A stretch of DNA of 64,000 nucleotides from Paragyromitra xinjiangensis (Eukaryota > Ascomycota > Pezizomycetes > Pezizales > Discinaceae), in contig JBCAMK010000008.1 of NCBI GenBank assembly GCA_038503065.1, positions 124,001-188,000 of the forward strand, read 5' to 3'. The notes beneath the pieces were generated by a model. The model searched no databases and was not told the DNA's origin. It saw only the letters and a list, made by a program, of their open reading frames with translations. The position numbers and the translations under genes were made by a program. The first letter of the stretch is position 1. Each line of letters opens with the position of its first letter. Below are positions 12,431-23,800 of this stretch, piece after piece.

Positions 12431-13289
12431 TTAAGTTGAAAAACCGAGACTCTTGTACAAATACATCCCTCTCCCAGATCTCCGGCTGAACGATTTTCTA
12501 TGGCACTTTCCCTTCTCCTTCGCGAGCTCTTGCCTACAGTCGATCAAAGCTTTCTCATAGATTAGGATATCTTTCCCGAGACTAATCAGTTCGGCCTTGA
12601 CGAAATCTTGGGTATTTCTATAGTCAGAAGGTACCGGTCTGGCCTCATAGACCTTGAATAAGGTGACTTTGGTTAGCTTGAGAACGTATACGAGTTCTTC
12701 GATCACATCAATCTCGACATCCAGTGAGGGGGTTCTGATATATGAGTCCTTGATTCTTGCCCAGCCGAACCGTCGCTGAAAACCACCCCAGCAGTAATTA
12801 AGTTGGATCTCGAGGGTGTACCGAAGACGCCATAGTATGTGGTAATCCGTAAGAAAAGGTGCTGGTGGAAAAGTCAGTTTAACAAGCCGAAAAATAAGAA
12901 TATACCGCGGTAAGTATCTTACCAACACCAAGAATTCTCGGAACCTCAAGCCCAACCAGCCTCGACGAAGCCAAGCTAGAATCTCGTGGATCTGAGTCGA
13001 CATCAAAGATCTTTTGAAGGTCCGGATCAATACTAAGGACAATGCCCAGATCGACTTTACTCGAGAGTAAGTCTTCATATCTCGATATGATGGTTCTCCT
13101 CACTACTGACAGAGGGGTTGGTGGAGCTGTTACTTCAACCTGTTGCTGTGGAAATCGAAAGTTAAAACCATTAAGCTGTGACACCCTCTCTACAGTTTCT
13201 GACTTGTACCTAGTATTAGGCAGTGGTCCTGCTATCCTCCTACCACGGAAATCATCCAATTTATATTTCGGGGTACTACCACTAGCCAT
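12431..13289 (-). CDS. Hypothetical protein
   Basis: I do not recognise it. Two exons, 13289-12923 and 12861-12431, join across a 61-bp intron (donor GTAAGA, acceptor CACCAG) to give 265 aa without a stop. The sequence is mixed and charged. The N-terminal 120 residues are polar (MASGSTPKYKLDDF, then a QQQVEVTAPPTP segment). The second exon looks helical (EELVYVLKLTKVTLFKVYE, then SLGKDILIYEKALIDCRQ) and ends in a basic stretch. No signal peptide or membrane segment is seen. The frame-preserving intron with good splice sites is the main evidence that it is a gene. It stands alone, with spacer on both sides. Confidence 0.5.
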
Positions 13290-14145
13290 CTCTCCCGAGA
13301 CTGCTAATGGGTTATAGCTTCTAGAGCTGGAACTCCTGTTGTGGTGGGTTGGATTTAGAGTTTCGTTGGCCCAAGGGGAAGTTTGCGGCTGGCGTTAGTG
13401 AAGAGACACCCCGAATCCTGCAATGGGCTAAACCGAACAAAAGTTTGAAAAACTGGAGTGTAGTGGTTAAAAAGTCCCTCTTTGAAACTGTCTTAGCGAT
13501 AGACCAGGCGGTGCCTGATGCTTAAATATTTACCGGGAGTGCTGTTTTGCGCGAACTTACATTTTAAAGGGATTAGTTGAAGTGCTATGTAATATCAGAT
13601 AGTAAATGACATCGCGATCGCTTTCAGTTTTATCCTTGAGCTATATCCTAAATACTATTTCCAACATTTCTTGAGTCCCGGCTCGCTACCAAATCTATAG
13701 TAAAACTGACGTTCGATATCTAGTTCGTTTCCATTCTTCAGGTGGAAGTTACTGAGCCTGTTATAAATAATATTGAAGGGTAATGAACCGTGCATGCTCT
13801 CTATTTACTAAGGATAAATTTCTATAATGCACTTTACATGAGCTCATTTAATAGCCCGGCCCGGCCATGTAATATTTGAAACGAATATGGCAAAGCTGCA
13901 GCTATCGACACCAATACTAAAGTTTCATCCAACGCTTTATAAACCACCAGAAACACAGCGTTTTATCCCACATAAATCTACACCCATCCACAACCGGAAA
14001 ATAACTGATAACCTAACGTCACGTTAACACAAGCAAAGTCAGCGCTCTCGAGCGTCTCTATCCCAACCACTACAACCGCCATAGATATCACTAACCCCCC
14101 ATAAAGAAATCCTCCAGAAATTGATGCCATCAGCCGTGATAACCT
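13290..14145. other. Spacer, nothing recognised
   Basis: A+T-rich stretch with no open frame of note. A short GC island (AGCCCGGCCCGGCC) lies near 13852. Confidence 0.4.
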
Positions 14146-14424
14146 ATGTGTTACCACTCCGGTATCCAATTTCTCTGTGGGCATACAATCCTAGATCCCA
14201 TACCTAGTTGCCACTGCCTCAAAGACCGAAAAAGTCCGTGCCAGACTCATAACTTTGATGAACACTCTGAAAAATCGCAATCGGCGGACAGGAAATGCGA
14301 TGGGTGTCTTCGGATGGAAATGGCATATATCATAGATCAGATCAAGAGCACAGGATGGGGATTGAACACACAAAACTTGCTTGGAGAGTTCCATCGGCTG
14401 GGGGGTATGATTGGAAGATTATAA
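14146..14424 (+). CDS. Small Cys/His-rich protein, probably zinc-binding
   Basis: A single-exon frame of 92 codons begins MCYHSG and carries a dense N-terminal set of Cys and His: C2, H4, C11 and H13 (in FLCGHTIL), then PSCHC, SPCQTH and KCDGC. Small fungal proteins that start MC and carry an early CGH motif are common and of unknown role. The ligands suggest one or two metal sites. The C-terminal 30 residues are neutral (LNTQNLLGEF) with no membrane segment. No neighbour shares an obvious function. The start is the first ATG of the frame. Chance formation cannot be excluded at this length. Confidence 0.5.
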   Translation: MCYHSGIQFLCGHTILDPIPSCHCLKDRKSPCQTHNFDEHSEKSQSADRKCDGCLRMEMAYIIDQIKSTGWGLNTQNLLGEFHRLGGMIGRL

Positions 14425-15704
14425 TAGTATTATTCGTTCTTGTCTCTTAAAGTATTTAAATGTTTATGTATAATCTCTTAGGATCTGCGCTTGTGTACTG
14501 GTCTTCTGCGGGTTGAAACCGGCAATAGTGCGGGATGATAGAGATGCGCACACCTATTGAAGTGAGTTCACAACTACATGTATTTTTTACTATACTTTCC
14601 AATTTTTGCAACCAGTTCTATTCTTCGCCCTTCTGACTCATGAGTGAGGTGTGCTTTGAAACAATACATATAGCGATAGTAGTTACCGACGTTGGGCCCT
14701 CCCCCCCGCTTTCTATTTCCCCAGGAGAAGGAAGAACATAGAGACCGACCCCCCAGAAGAAGTGCAGTTTATCCCGTATTATATGAGATTCGGTAGAGCC
14801 ATCTTCCCATAATACAAGTAAGGCGCGACTTAGATCTAAATATAGACCTTCATATGCCTAAAGCCCAATCCTTCACTACCCACCCAAAATATACCTATAA
14901 TGTCTATCATACCACTGATGGCTATAGCTAGTCTCCACAAGTCTACGTAGCCAGTATACCCGGCCCTCTCATACTACAGTCTCCCATCCCTTATTATATC
15001 TAGCACATTCCTCTGCTCGTTTAGTACAATTAACATTATTTTTACCCTCCTCATGCTAGCGACGAGTTAGTTTTTACCGAAAGTACGCGCATCTGAGCCG
15101 ACTTATTGGTGCTAGGAGTTCCAAACTCCAATACCACCGGGATAGGTCCTATTAGACGTAACGCAACCTACAGGAGTTTAAATCCACAATAGAACTTCAC
15201 ACTCACATAGTCCAAGCGGACAGATCAAGACTAAAAGAAAAAATTTCCTACTTCAGAAGAAGCCTAGGATACTCTAGGGGAATAGATACCACTCAGCCCA
15301 TACATATCTCTTTCAATAGCAAGTTAGTACGTCATGAGAAAATCTACACTGTTACAAACGAGGTACTGTTCGTTCAAGATTGCCATTGATCACCCGTTCA
15401 GAAGTTATCTCTTTATTCATCCCATCTGTTCCACGGAAAGATGCTTCTTTAATGCGAACAGTATGCATCATGCTCGTCAAAATCGGTCGCGCCACAATTC
15501 CAAAAACACCTATGCGTTTACCATGCGCATGCAGAAGTCGACTTTATGTTGTGTCCACCGCTGCAGGAACCCGCTCGGGATATCAGGGATGCTTCAAGCA
15601 CATCCCAAAGAATTAGATTGAAAGTGGTTTATTCCTGGTATTTTCCGTCAAGGATTTCGATTGTTCTTTATCCCCACATACACATCGCAATAGTGTGGTG
15701 GGGG
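14425..15704. other. A+T-rich spacer
   Basis: About 1.3 kb with frequent stops in all frames. The texture suggests old, point-mutated repeat DNA, but I could not identify an element. The open frames at 15334-15797 overlap each other in all three plus frames and have no motif. Confidence 0.4.
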
Positions 15705-15736
15705 CACGTGGATAAGCGACCGATAAGGATCACGTG
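15705..15736. promoter_or_regulatory. Pair of CACGTG boxes upstream of NPT1
   Basis: Two perfect CACGTG hexamers stand at 15705-15710 and 15731-15736, 26 bp apart, ending 116 bp before the NPT1 start codon. CACGTG is the core bound by fungal bHLH factors (Pho4/Cbf1/SREBP types). Two copies close to a start codon suggest a real control site, but which factor binds is unknown. Confidence 0.5.
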
Positions 15737-15851
15737 CGAGGGCATCTTAAGGCATTACATCAGCCCAAACAGCCTCACCGCGTTCGCGACCTTATAACTC
15801 CTCCACTACCCCGCAATTTCACCTACAAATCAGCGAGAAATCACAAAAACA

Positions 15852-17679
15852 ATGGCTCAACAAGCTTCAAATGACCGAGGCGGTCCCACCGCTGAGGGAA
15901 TCTACTCTCTGCTCGATACCGATCTCTACAAGCTTACTATGCAATGTGCCATTTTGAGAAGCTATCCTGATATCGGTTTGTTCACCAACCATATTGCCAC
16001 GAGGGCATTACTTTCTAAAGAGTGACTTTAGGGGTTTAGAACTGACCAAAGTTAGATGTAACCTACGCGTTCACGAACCGCACACCTGATCTCAAAATTA
16101 CCCGAGCTGGTTTTGATTGGTTGAAGCTACAATGCACCAGTTCGTTTTCCTACAAATTTATTGCTAGTATAGCCATTTCTAACTCAACGCGTAGAGCTCG
16201 GCGACCTTCGGCTAACCTCTGACGAGCTGGCTTTCTTGAAATCCTCTTGCCCTTACCTCCCCGCGGCTTACATCTCGTACCTCGAGCAATTCTACTTCAA
16301 ACCAGCGGAACAGCTCGTCCTAACCTTCACTCCAAGCAAGGATGTTAGCGAACGGATGGAAGCCGAGGAGAAATCCATTTTGGAAAATAAGGAGCAGTTT
16401 GTTTGTGCCCTACGCCTGTTTGAACTAGGTAAACAAAGGCTAAAGATGGTATAATTAGGGTGATGTCAAAATTGATATCAAGGGGAAGTGGGTAGAGGCC
16501 ATTCTCTACGAGATCCCGTTATTAGTGTTGGTTAGTGAGGCGTTTTTCAAGTTTTCGAATACCGACTGGAATTACGAGGGTCAAGAGGAGCAAGCGTGCG
16601 TACCGTCTTCCCCCGCTTCTTACTTTCAGAAATATTAATCGGTTGCGTAATTGATAGGTATAACAAAGGCAAGCAGTTGTTGAAGAATGGATGTGTATTT
16701 TCAGAATTCGGAACTAGGAGACGGAGAAGTTATCGTACGTAGTTTTTATCCAAAAAACTTTTTCTCAAACTTACAAATTGGTACCATACAGATACTCAAG
16801 AACTAGTACTCCAAGGCCTAACACGTGCCAGCAACGAATACGGTGATGGCCCCGGTCGTCTCAGTGGTACCAGTAATGTCCACTTTGCTCACAGGTTCGG
16901 CCTGACCCCAATTGGAACCGTTGCTCATGAATGGTTCATGGGTATCGCTGCTATCACCAATGACTACGTTTCTGCCAATGAAGTTGGCCTTCGTGAATGG
17001 GTCGGCTGTTTCGGCGAAGGTGTACGCTCTGATTCCCCACTCTTTTAATCCCTCCCATAACTAACGTTCCCCAAGGTCCTCGGAATCGCCTTAACCGACA
17101 CCTTCGGTACCGAACAATTTCTCCGCTGCTTTGTTCGCCCCTACAACGCCGAAAAATCTTACGCACAAATATTCGCCGGCGTCCGCCAAGACTCTGGGGA
17201 TCCAGAGACATTCATTAAGCTTATGAGGAAGTTTTACGATAGCCAAGGTATCAAAGAGAAGAAGACAATTGTTTTCTCGGATAGCTTAGATGTTGAACTT
17301 TGTTTAAAGTATCACAAGGCTGCACAGGAGGCTGGATTCGCTGTGAGTTTCGGGGTTGGGACATTTTTGACCAGTGAGTTTTCTTCTTAGTTGTCCTTCT
17401 TACTTTAAGGCAGCCTTCCCCCCAAGTGAACGGTATCTAATAGTTAAAACAGACGACTTCACTCATCTTTCCCAACCCACCAAGAAATCGGTCCCCTTGA
17501 ACATCGTCATCAAAATTTCCTCCGCGAACGGTAATCCCGCCGTCAAGATCAGTGACAACATCGGCAAGAATACCGGCGACCAGGCCACAGTCGATAGAGT
17601 TAAAAGTGAGCTTGGATACGCGGAGAAGGCTTGGGATGATGGAGACGAAAGGTTTAGATGGGGTGGTAATCCCAAGTAG
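15852..17679 (+). CDS. NPT1: Nicotinate phosphoribosyltransferase
   Basis: It converts nicotinate and PRPP to nicotinate mononucleotide, the first step of the Preiss-Handler NAD salvage route. Eight exons are read: 15852-15975, 16056-16139, 16195-16400, 16459-16595, 16658-16734, 16792-17021, 17076-17373 and 17453-17679. They total 460 aa, close to the usual 430-450. Landmarks are [13 protein letters not shown] at the N-terminus, [20 protein letters not shown] with [20 protein letters not shown] (across intron 5), [14 protein letters not shown] with [40 protein letters not shown] and [10 protein letters not shown]. The least certain junction is intron 3 (donor GTTTGT at 16401), chosen because it keeps the frame and gives a normal family sequence. 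No defect is seen. Confidence 0.93.
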
Positions 17680-19880
17680 GATAGGAACACAAAATATTAG
17701 GCTGCTGTATCGATAGGTTTGGAAACTTGGGAGGTAAAGGGTTTAGAAAGGGAGATCATTGTATACCATCTTTTTGACTTCTTTGTTCCTAGCCTTAAAA
17801 AATTTCATACCAGTATCAAACCGACGGAATCAATAATAGGGCTGAACGTAGGTGAATGTAGAGGCCAGCGCACGTGGTAACTCTTGGCAACCTTTTATCA
17901 ACCGCACACACCACCACCCACAAACAGTCAACTTCGACATACATTTCCAGAAAAACATTGTAGAAGATCAGGAAAACCCCGACTACCATCCAGCTCTCAG
18001 CCAATAAGACACGATTGATGGTTACGATACCTTTCCCTAATAACATTACTGTACCGCAACCTTGAACCTATAATTCAAAAGGTTCATCACTCAGACCATA
18101 TCTATGATTACGGTGAACATCTCATCTTCACCCTTCATCAAGAAAATTAAAGTAGCATTCGCAAATTCTCCTACTATCACCACTCGGTACACTTAGGTTC
18201 TACTATATAACAGAAAGCACCAGCTGGCGTGGAAAAAGAGATCCAACTAAAAGATCCGGGTCTTCACATGACGATCGAAAAATTGCACGCTCGTATCAAT
18301 CTATTCAGCTCTAAAGGCTTCGAGGCTCATCTCTACCCAAGTTATGGTTCTCTATCACTCTGCAAGCGGATTTGGAAAACATCAACTTGCCATTTTGCAG
18401 AGTTTACCCCTCTCCCCATAGGATGCAAGGAAATATGTTTTCAGGGAGGGACATCTCACGTTAGAACATTTTGGAAGGATAAATCTACCCCCCGTCACGG
18501 ATCATCTTCCCATTGCCGTGGACACAAATTTGCTAGCACCCATTGAAGATCCACAAAAATGAGCCACTCGACGAACTAGTGAGGGCTGTTTAGCGTTCAG
18601 GGATCGTGAATCGGTATGGATAGCTACCTTTATAGAACTATGTAGCGGCGAGACCCACGATACAAAGTCTGAGAACCATCCAGGTGGAAAAGCAACAGCA
18701 GCCGATTTATGCACTTTCCGGCGGTTGTTGTCCTGTCCCCAATTAAGAGAAGGCGCAGTTCCTAATCCAGGAGACTCGAAACTGAGTATTATGACAGCTG
18801 AGAGAATAACCAAGACAAGTGGCGAACCGAATCCAGTTAATCTATTCCTAACGGTCAATAGGGCACCGCAAGAAAAAACATGTTAAAAGCAAGGTTGCTG
18901 GCTCTATGGGCCAGCAAGTGGCTCAGATTCTGAGGATTATTTCCGGAGATGTTATTTTGGGCATCGCTTCCGCTTCTTATTTATTCAATTTTCTCTTGGT
19001 GATTCCCAATAAGCTCATATGGGCACCTTGAATTGTCCTTAATCCTAACACCGCGATTCTCGAATTCACTTTCTCCTATTCCCGCCTACTTTTCGATAGA
19101 ACTCACCATCTAAGCTGCAGGCAATTTCGATACATCTAATGTCTTGTTTTGAAGATAAAGAATTTACGGTATCACAAACTAGCTCACATTTACCTCCCTC
19201 GCCTCACCCCTGGCCAGGTTATGTTCAAACTATCTAGCAACGAATTCCATTACACTGTTTGACACAGCTAAAAACGAAGCAAACATGCAAGCCAGAAGAC
19301 TCTACAACGACCCATTACACCTCCACGAAGAGAAACGCGATACAAAGCAGAACTCTCTAGAGAACGCCGCTAGGATTATAAATTTCTCAGCACTTATATG
19401 CCTCACCACCGAGTTGTACAGATATGCGCGACGAAAAGCGGGCAGTATACCATTTCTCCAAGTCTCCATCCGGCTAATGTAGAGATAGCAGCCTAGAGAA
19501 CCCACATGGTTAGATACTGGTAGTTTTCGTCCCGAATCTATTGAAATGTAAGTTTATGTCGGATCATTTCCTAAGATTATCCTGCCTCCCTACTGCACCC
19601 TGTTAACCCACAAACCAAATGCCTAGTTATAAAATTGGCCAGATATTCGGGATCTATGGGTTCGCTTTCTTTAGGAAACATTCTATTAGAACCCCATTCA
19701 ACACATAGTGCGGTGTTGATGGTTGCCCGCCCAGAAAGCGGCAGACTCCCAAGCCACGTATTTCTCCAAGGTTCCACCAAGCCTTCCATTAGGTCTTTAC
19801 TAAGCCTTTCACTAAGCCTCTCATCAAGTTCTTTATCAAGTCTTACACCGTGTCATGGCGTCGATGATTCCATCTATATA
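17680..19880. other. Spacer between NPT1 and the foldback elements
   Basis: No supported gene. A small perfect hairpin (TTGCTGGC/GCCAGCAA, short loop) lies at about 18894-18917. Around 19790-19850 there are four degenerate 12-bp units (ACTAAGCCTTTC, ACTAAGCCTCTC, ATCAAGTTCTTT, ATCAAGTCTTAC). Several overlapping minus and plus frames of 60-118 codons have no motif. Confidence 0.4.
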
Positions 19881-20046
19881 CCGTATAAACTCGAGAGAGT
19901 GGACTTGACGCTAAGACGTTGGAATTGCCTCGACAAGTAAGGCGCCAGCTGAATGGGTCAGAGCTGAGCAGAAATCTTTTAGAGCCTTACCTCTATAAGC
20001 AATTCCAACGTCTTAGCGTTAAGTCCACTCTCTCAAGTTAATACGG
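19881..20046. mobile_element. MITE with about 60-bp terminal inverted repeats and TA flanks
   Basis: The left end starts CCGTATAAACTCGAGAGAG and the right end, read on the other strand, starts CCGTATTAACTTGAGAGAG. The match continues for about 48 bp with four differences, then more weakly to about 64 bp. The element is 166 bp and flanked on both sides by TA (19879-19880 and 20047-20048), the target duplication of Tc1/mariner elements. It has no coding capacity. Two of the differences are C/T or G/A, compatible with repeat-induced point mutation. It lies 850 bp upstream of the NLR gene. Confidence 0.75.
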
Positions 20047-20485
20047 TATCAGTAAAGCCACAGTGGCTAGCGTCGATGTGGCTTAGCAATTGAATCCTTA
20101 CTTGACCTTTACAAGATATTTCAGTATCAGTCTGACCTGGGCTAATTACCAGCACCTAGTTTTTAGGCCTCGTTCAGTATGCGGAAATTTTATGGCAGCT
20201 ACATGCGTATTGAGAATCCTAGTTCAAGACATCAACAAAGGGAGAAATCACCCTCCAAACTTCTGACCAACAAGTGGGTCTTATCTTTTCTTTTTTCCGC
20301 GGCTGGAACGGGTGCCGCGATCAACGGAGCTCCACCCGAGCATGTCCAGTGGTTGGAAATCCTCCGCAATACGCAGCGCAGCATGCATTTGACTGGTCCA
20401 TATCCCAGTGCGCGTGTACCACACGAAGGTATTAAAATACGGACTGCAGGGTCTATATAAAGCACGATTTTATGTACTCAAGTCA

Positions 20486-20603
20486 GGCATGAGGAACCCG
20501 AAAATGTCTTCCTTTAGTGTGTAGGATTTCTTATTCGCTCTAGCCTAGCCACTAGGCGGATTTATTGGTCAATCCACACTTGCATTTTCAGGTTCCTCAT
20601 GCC
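20486..20603. repeat. Short foldback repeat
   Basis: GGCATGAGGAACCCGAAAATG at 20486-20506 is matched by its reverse complement at 20583-20603 with one mismatch. The 76 bp between could form a loop, and weaker pairing extends the arms inward. It may be a second MITE or a stem-loop in the leader region of the NLR gene about 290 bp downstream. Confidence 0.6.
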
Positions 20604-20895
20604 CGAGTATGTGCCTACTACCACGTATCAAAATTCGTGATAGAGCCGGAGGTGCTTGTCATAGCGCACCAGTAATCTCTACGAGCACAAGTATCTCACA
20701 CGCGCAGCCCCACTCCTATGAGTAGATCCAAAGGGCCAGCTTCAGCTTTGGGCATTCACTTAAGCCATCCTTAAAAATCCAGTTCACCCCTCATCCTAAC
20801 TAAGTTCAAGATACCCCCCTGCCCATACGAAACCCACAGCCTATACCCTAACTGAAATCCCCCGATCAAAGTCATCCTCAAGCTATTTCCCTATA

Positions 20896-23800
20896 ATGCT
20901 CTCCTTTTTGAAGTCGATTTTTGGTACCAGAGATGCGCCCACACATGCCATATCCACGCCTAGCAAGCCGAACTGCTGGAGAATTCATAATATTCCGCAG
21001 GAATGGTCCCAAGAAGAGCTTCTTAGGCGTCTCAAGGAAGTTGATGAGTCTTTGGAGAAAATTGAAGCACATTGGCTTTCAGTTTATCCTGCCTATTCAG
21101 GAAACACCAAGACAGGGCTACTTAATATGGAGGCTTCTCTACCATTCTTTTCAAATCTCGACCCTGACAGCACCCATCCCATCACGATTATACAGCAATC
21201 TGAAATAAAAGAGAGGATTGAGATTGATCTCAGTTTTGACTGCCACTTTCACGGATTGACACCGCTAAACTTTCCTAAAGGAGAAGATATTATTGAGTTA
21301 GTTACACCTTTTCGTAGCAGCAGATTTCTTGTACAGTAATTAATCCTACTATCTTGGCCTAGTGTTGTTGCAGTGACCGGCCTCAGTGGGCATGCTTTTG
21401 GGTCCTGGAGGAATCGAGCAAACTATCGGATGTGGCTCAAGGACTTTCTCCCAAAGGACATCCCTCAAAATATCCGTATTCTTACCTACGGCTACAACTC
21501 AAGCCTCATACAACCCGGAAAACGTGGACTCCTAGAATATAGAAGAACGCTAATACAAAACCTATCAAATGCAAGGAGTACACTGGCAGTAAGGTTCCCA
21601 ACACATAGTGAAATAGTGAATAGTGTAATAATATCTCCCGTAGGAGAAGTCGAGACCCTTGATCTTTATAGGCCACAGCCTAGGCTGCATCGTGATAACA
21701 CAGGTAACCACCCTCTCAAATTATTACGAATGAAATCTGCAGAATTCCACCAGTCTTATTAACATACTTTCTAGGCCTTACTCCAGTCACGGGATAACCC
21801 GGATTACACTCATATCCTCGATGCAACACGTGCCGTATTTTTCTTCGGGGCCCCGCATGCAGGATTGAAAGTGGATGCACTTGTAGCCATGGTTGAGGAT
21901 CTCACATCATCGAATAAAAAATCTACAAGACTTCGACTCCTCGAACAATTGGAAGAGGATTCGGAGTTTTTGGAGGCACAAAGGGAAACTCTCATTGGAG
22001 TCTGGGCTAAAATAAAGATATTCAGCTTTTATGAGCTGAATGATACACCGACAGTCATAAAAGTACATTTCTCGAGATCCTCCCTCAGGACCCTCCAGTG
22101 TCTGATATACTGACTTCCCAACTCTGGTTAGGGAGCCTCCGGAAAGTGGGAAAGGGGGGGCGAAGCAGTACAGATGATTAGAAACATCTCTGCCATGCTA
22201 TACCTCCCACAAGAGCATCGGTTTGCAATCAATGAAGATCACACGAATATGGTTAAATTCATGATGCAGACGGACAAGAACTATCAGACCGTAGCCCTTC
22301 ATTTGAAGGAATGCCTTGACCAGTACCGCAGCTTGCGTTGTAAGTATTATCACAAAGCTAAGAAACTTGATCAAGGATACTAATCCAAAACACTCCTACA
22401 GCACAGAGAAAACTTAGTGATTCACGAAATCGTATGTGATCCAGGCCGGAATTCGCGTATCAAGTGTGGGGCTAAAGTGTAAATTTGCAAATTAGGCAGC
22501 AAAGAGTTGAATGATTTTCTTTATACTCTCAATGCCTTCTCCTGCCAGACTTTTCTAGACGACCTTTTGGACCAACGGCATAAGAATACATGCTGTTGGT
22601 TTTTTGACTCTAACGAGTACAAAAATTGGGTGGAAGAAACATCATCACCTAATCTGCTTTGGATTTCAGGTGATCCTGGAAGTGGCAAGAGTGTCCTTCT
22701 ATCATACATAGCCAAGCAACTCGCCAATCATCACAGGGCTAGATCCAGTGGTAGTGAACGGGAGGCGCTGGTAGCATTTTTCTTCTGCGATGACAAGCGC
22801 CAGGAGCAGGATACAGCAATCGCTATCCTCAAAAGCTTAATACATCAAATCCTTTCCCAGGAACAATCTCTCTACCAACATATCCCGCGCGAATATCTTC
22901 CAGATTCAAAATTTGAGTGGGGGTTTGGCAGCCTATGGCGAGTGTTTGAAAAGCTTGTTACCAACAGTGACAGGGATATTTTTTGCGTGATAGACGCTCT
23001 AGACGAATGTGAAGAGAAGACTCGGGAGCGACTTTTAGAAAACCTGAGAAGACTATTCGAAAGAAGCGCTAATGATGCCACCAAAGCCATCGCTAAGAAA
23101 AACTTCCGATTGATCATCGCCAGCCGCCCAGAGCTACCATCCACCAGAGAGTTGCCAACCCTCACGAATATTCAACTCGAGGACAGAAACAAGCAGGACA
23201 TTTGGGATTATGTAAATGAGCATGTTAAACGACTTGCGAAGCAGAAGCAACTCCCCAGCAGCCTAGAGCGCGATATACAACAAGCTCTTGTCTCCGGCGC
23301 CGGAGGAATGTTTCTCTGGGTTTCACTCACGTTGTACCGACTGCGAAATTCCACAGGCACTAGTGCAAGCAGTATTCGCACTCAGCTGAAAGAGCTGCCG
23401 AAGGATATTCCGGCTATTTATGCCAGAATCCTAGAGGAAATCGATGCTGCGCTACGAGAACAGGCCAAACGTATTCTGGAGTGGGTCAACTCATCAAAAA
23501 GACCTTTAAGCGTTGAGGAACTGAAGACCGTAGTTGCTTTGCAGCTACAGCCAGAGCATACATCAGTAGCTATGATGCAAGACCATGTCGAGAACAACCT
23601 CGAGCATTTTTTCGGCTCGCTTTTCGGACCCCTACTCAAGATAGAGCGCGATACCGTCCGCTTTGTTCATCAGTCCGTAAAGGACTTTCTTGGAGATCTC
23701 GAATTGATGAAGAAATTCGATCCCTGTGAAGAATCCATCCCTGTCCATGCTCTAGGCCACGGGTCTGAGCTGTATCCTGTGTCCAAATTCCATAGCCCAC

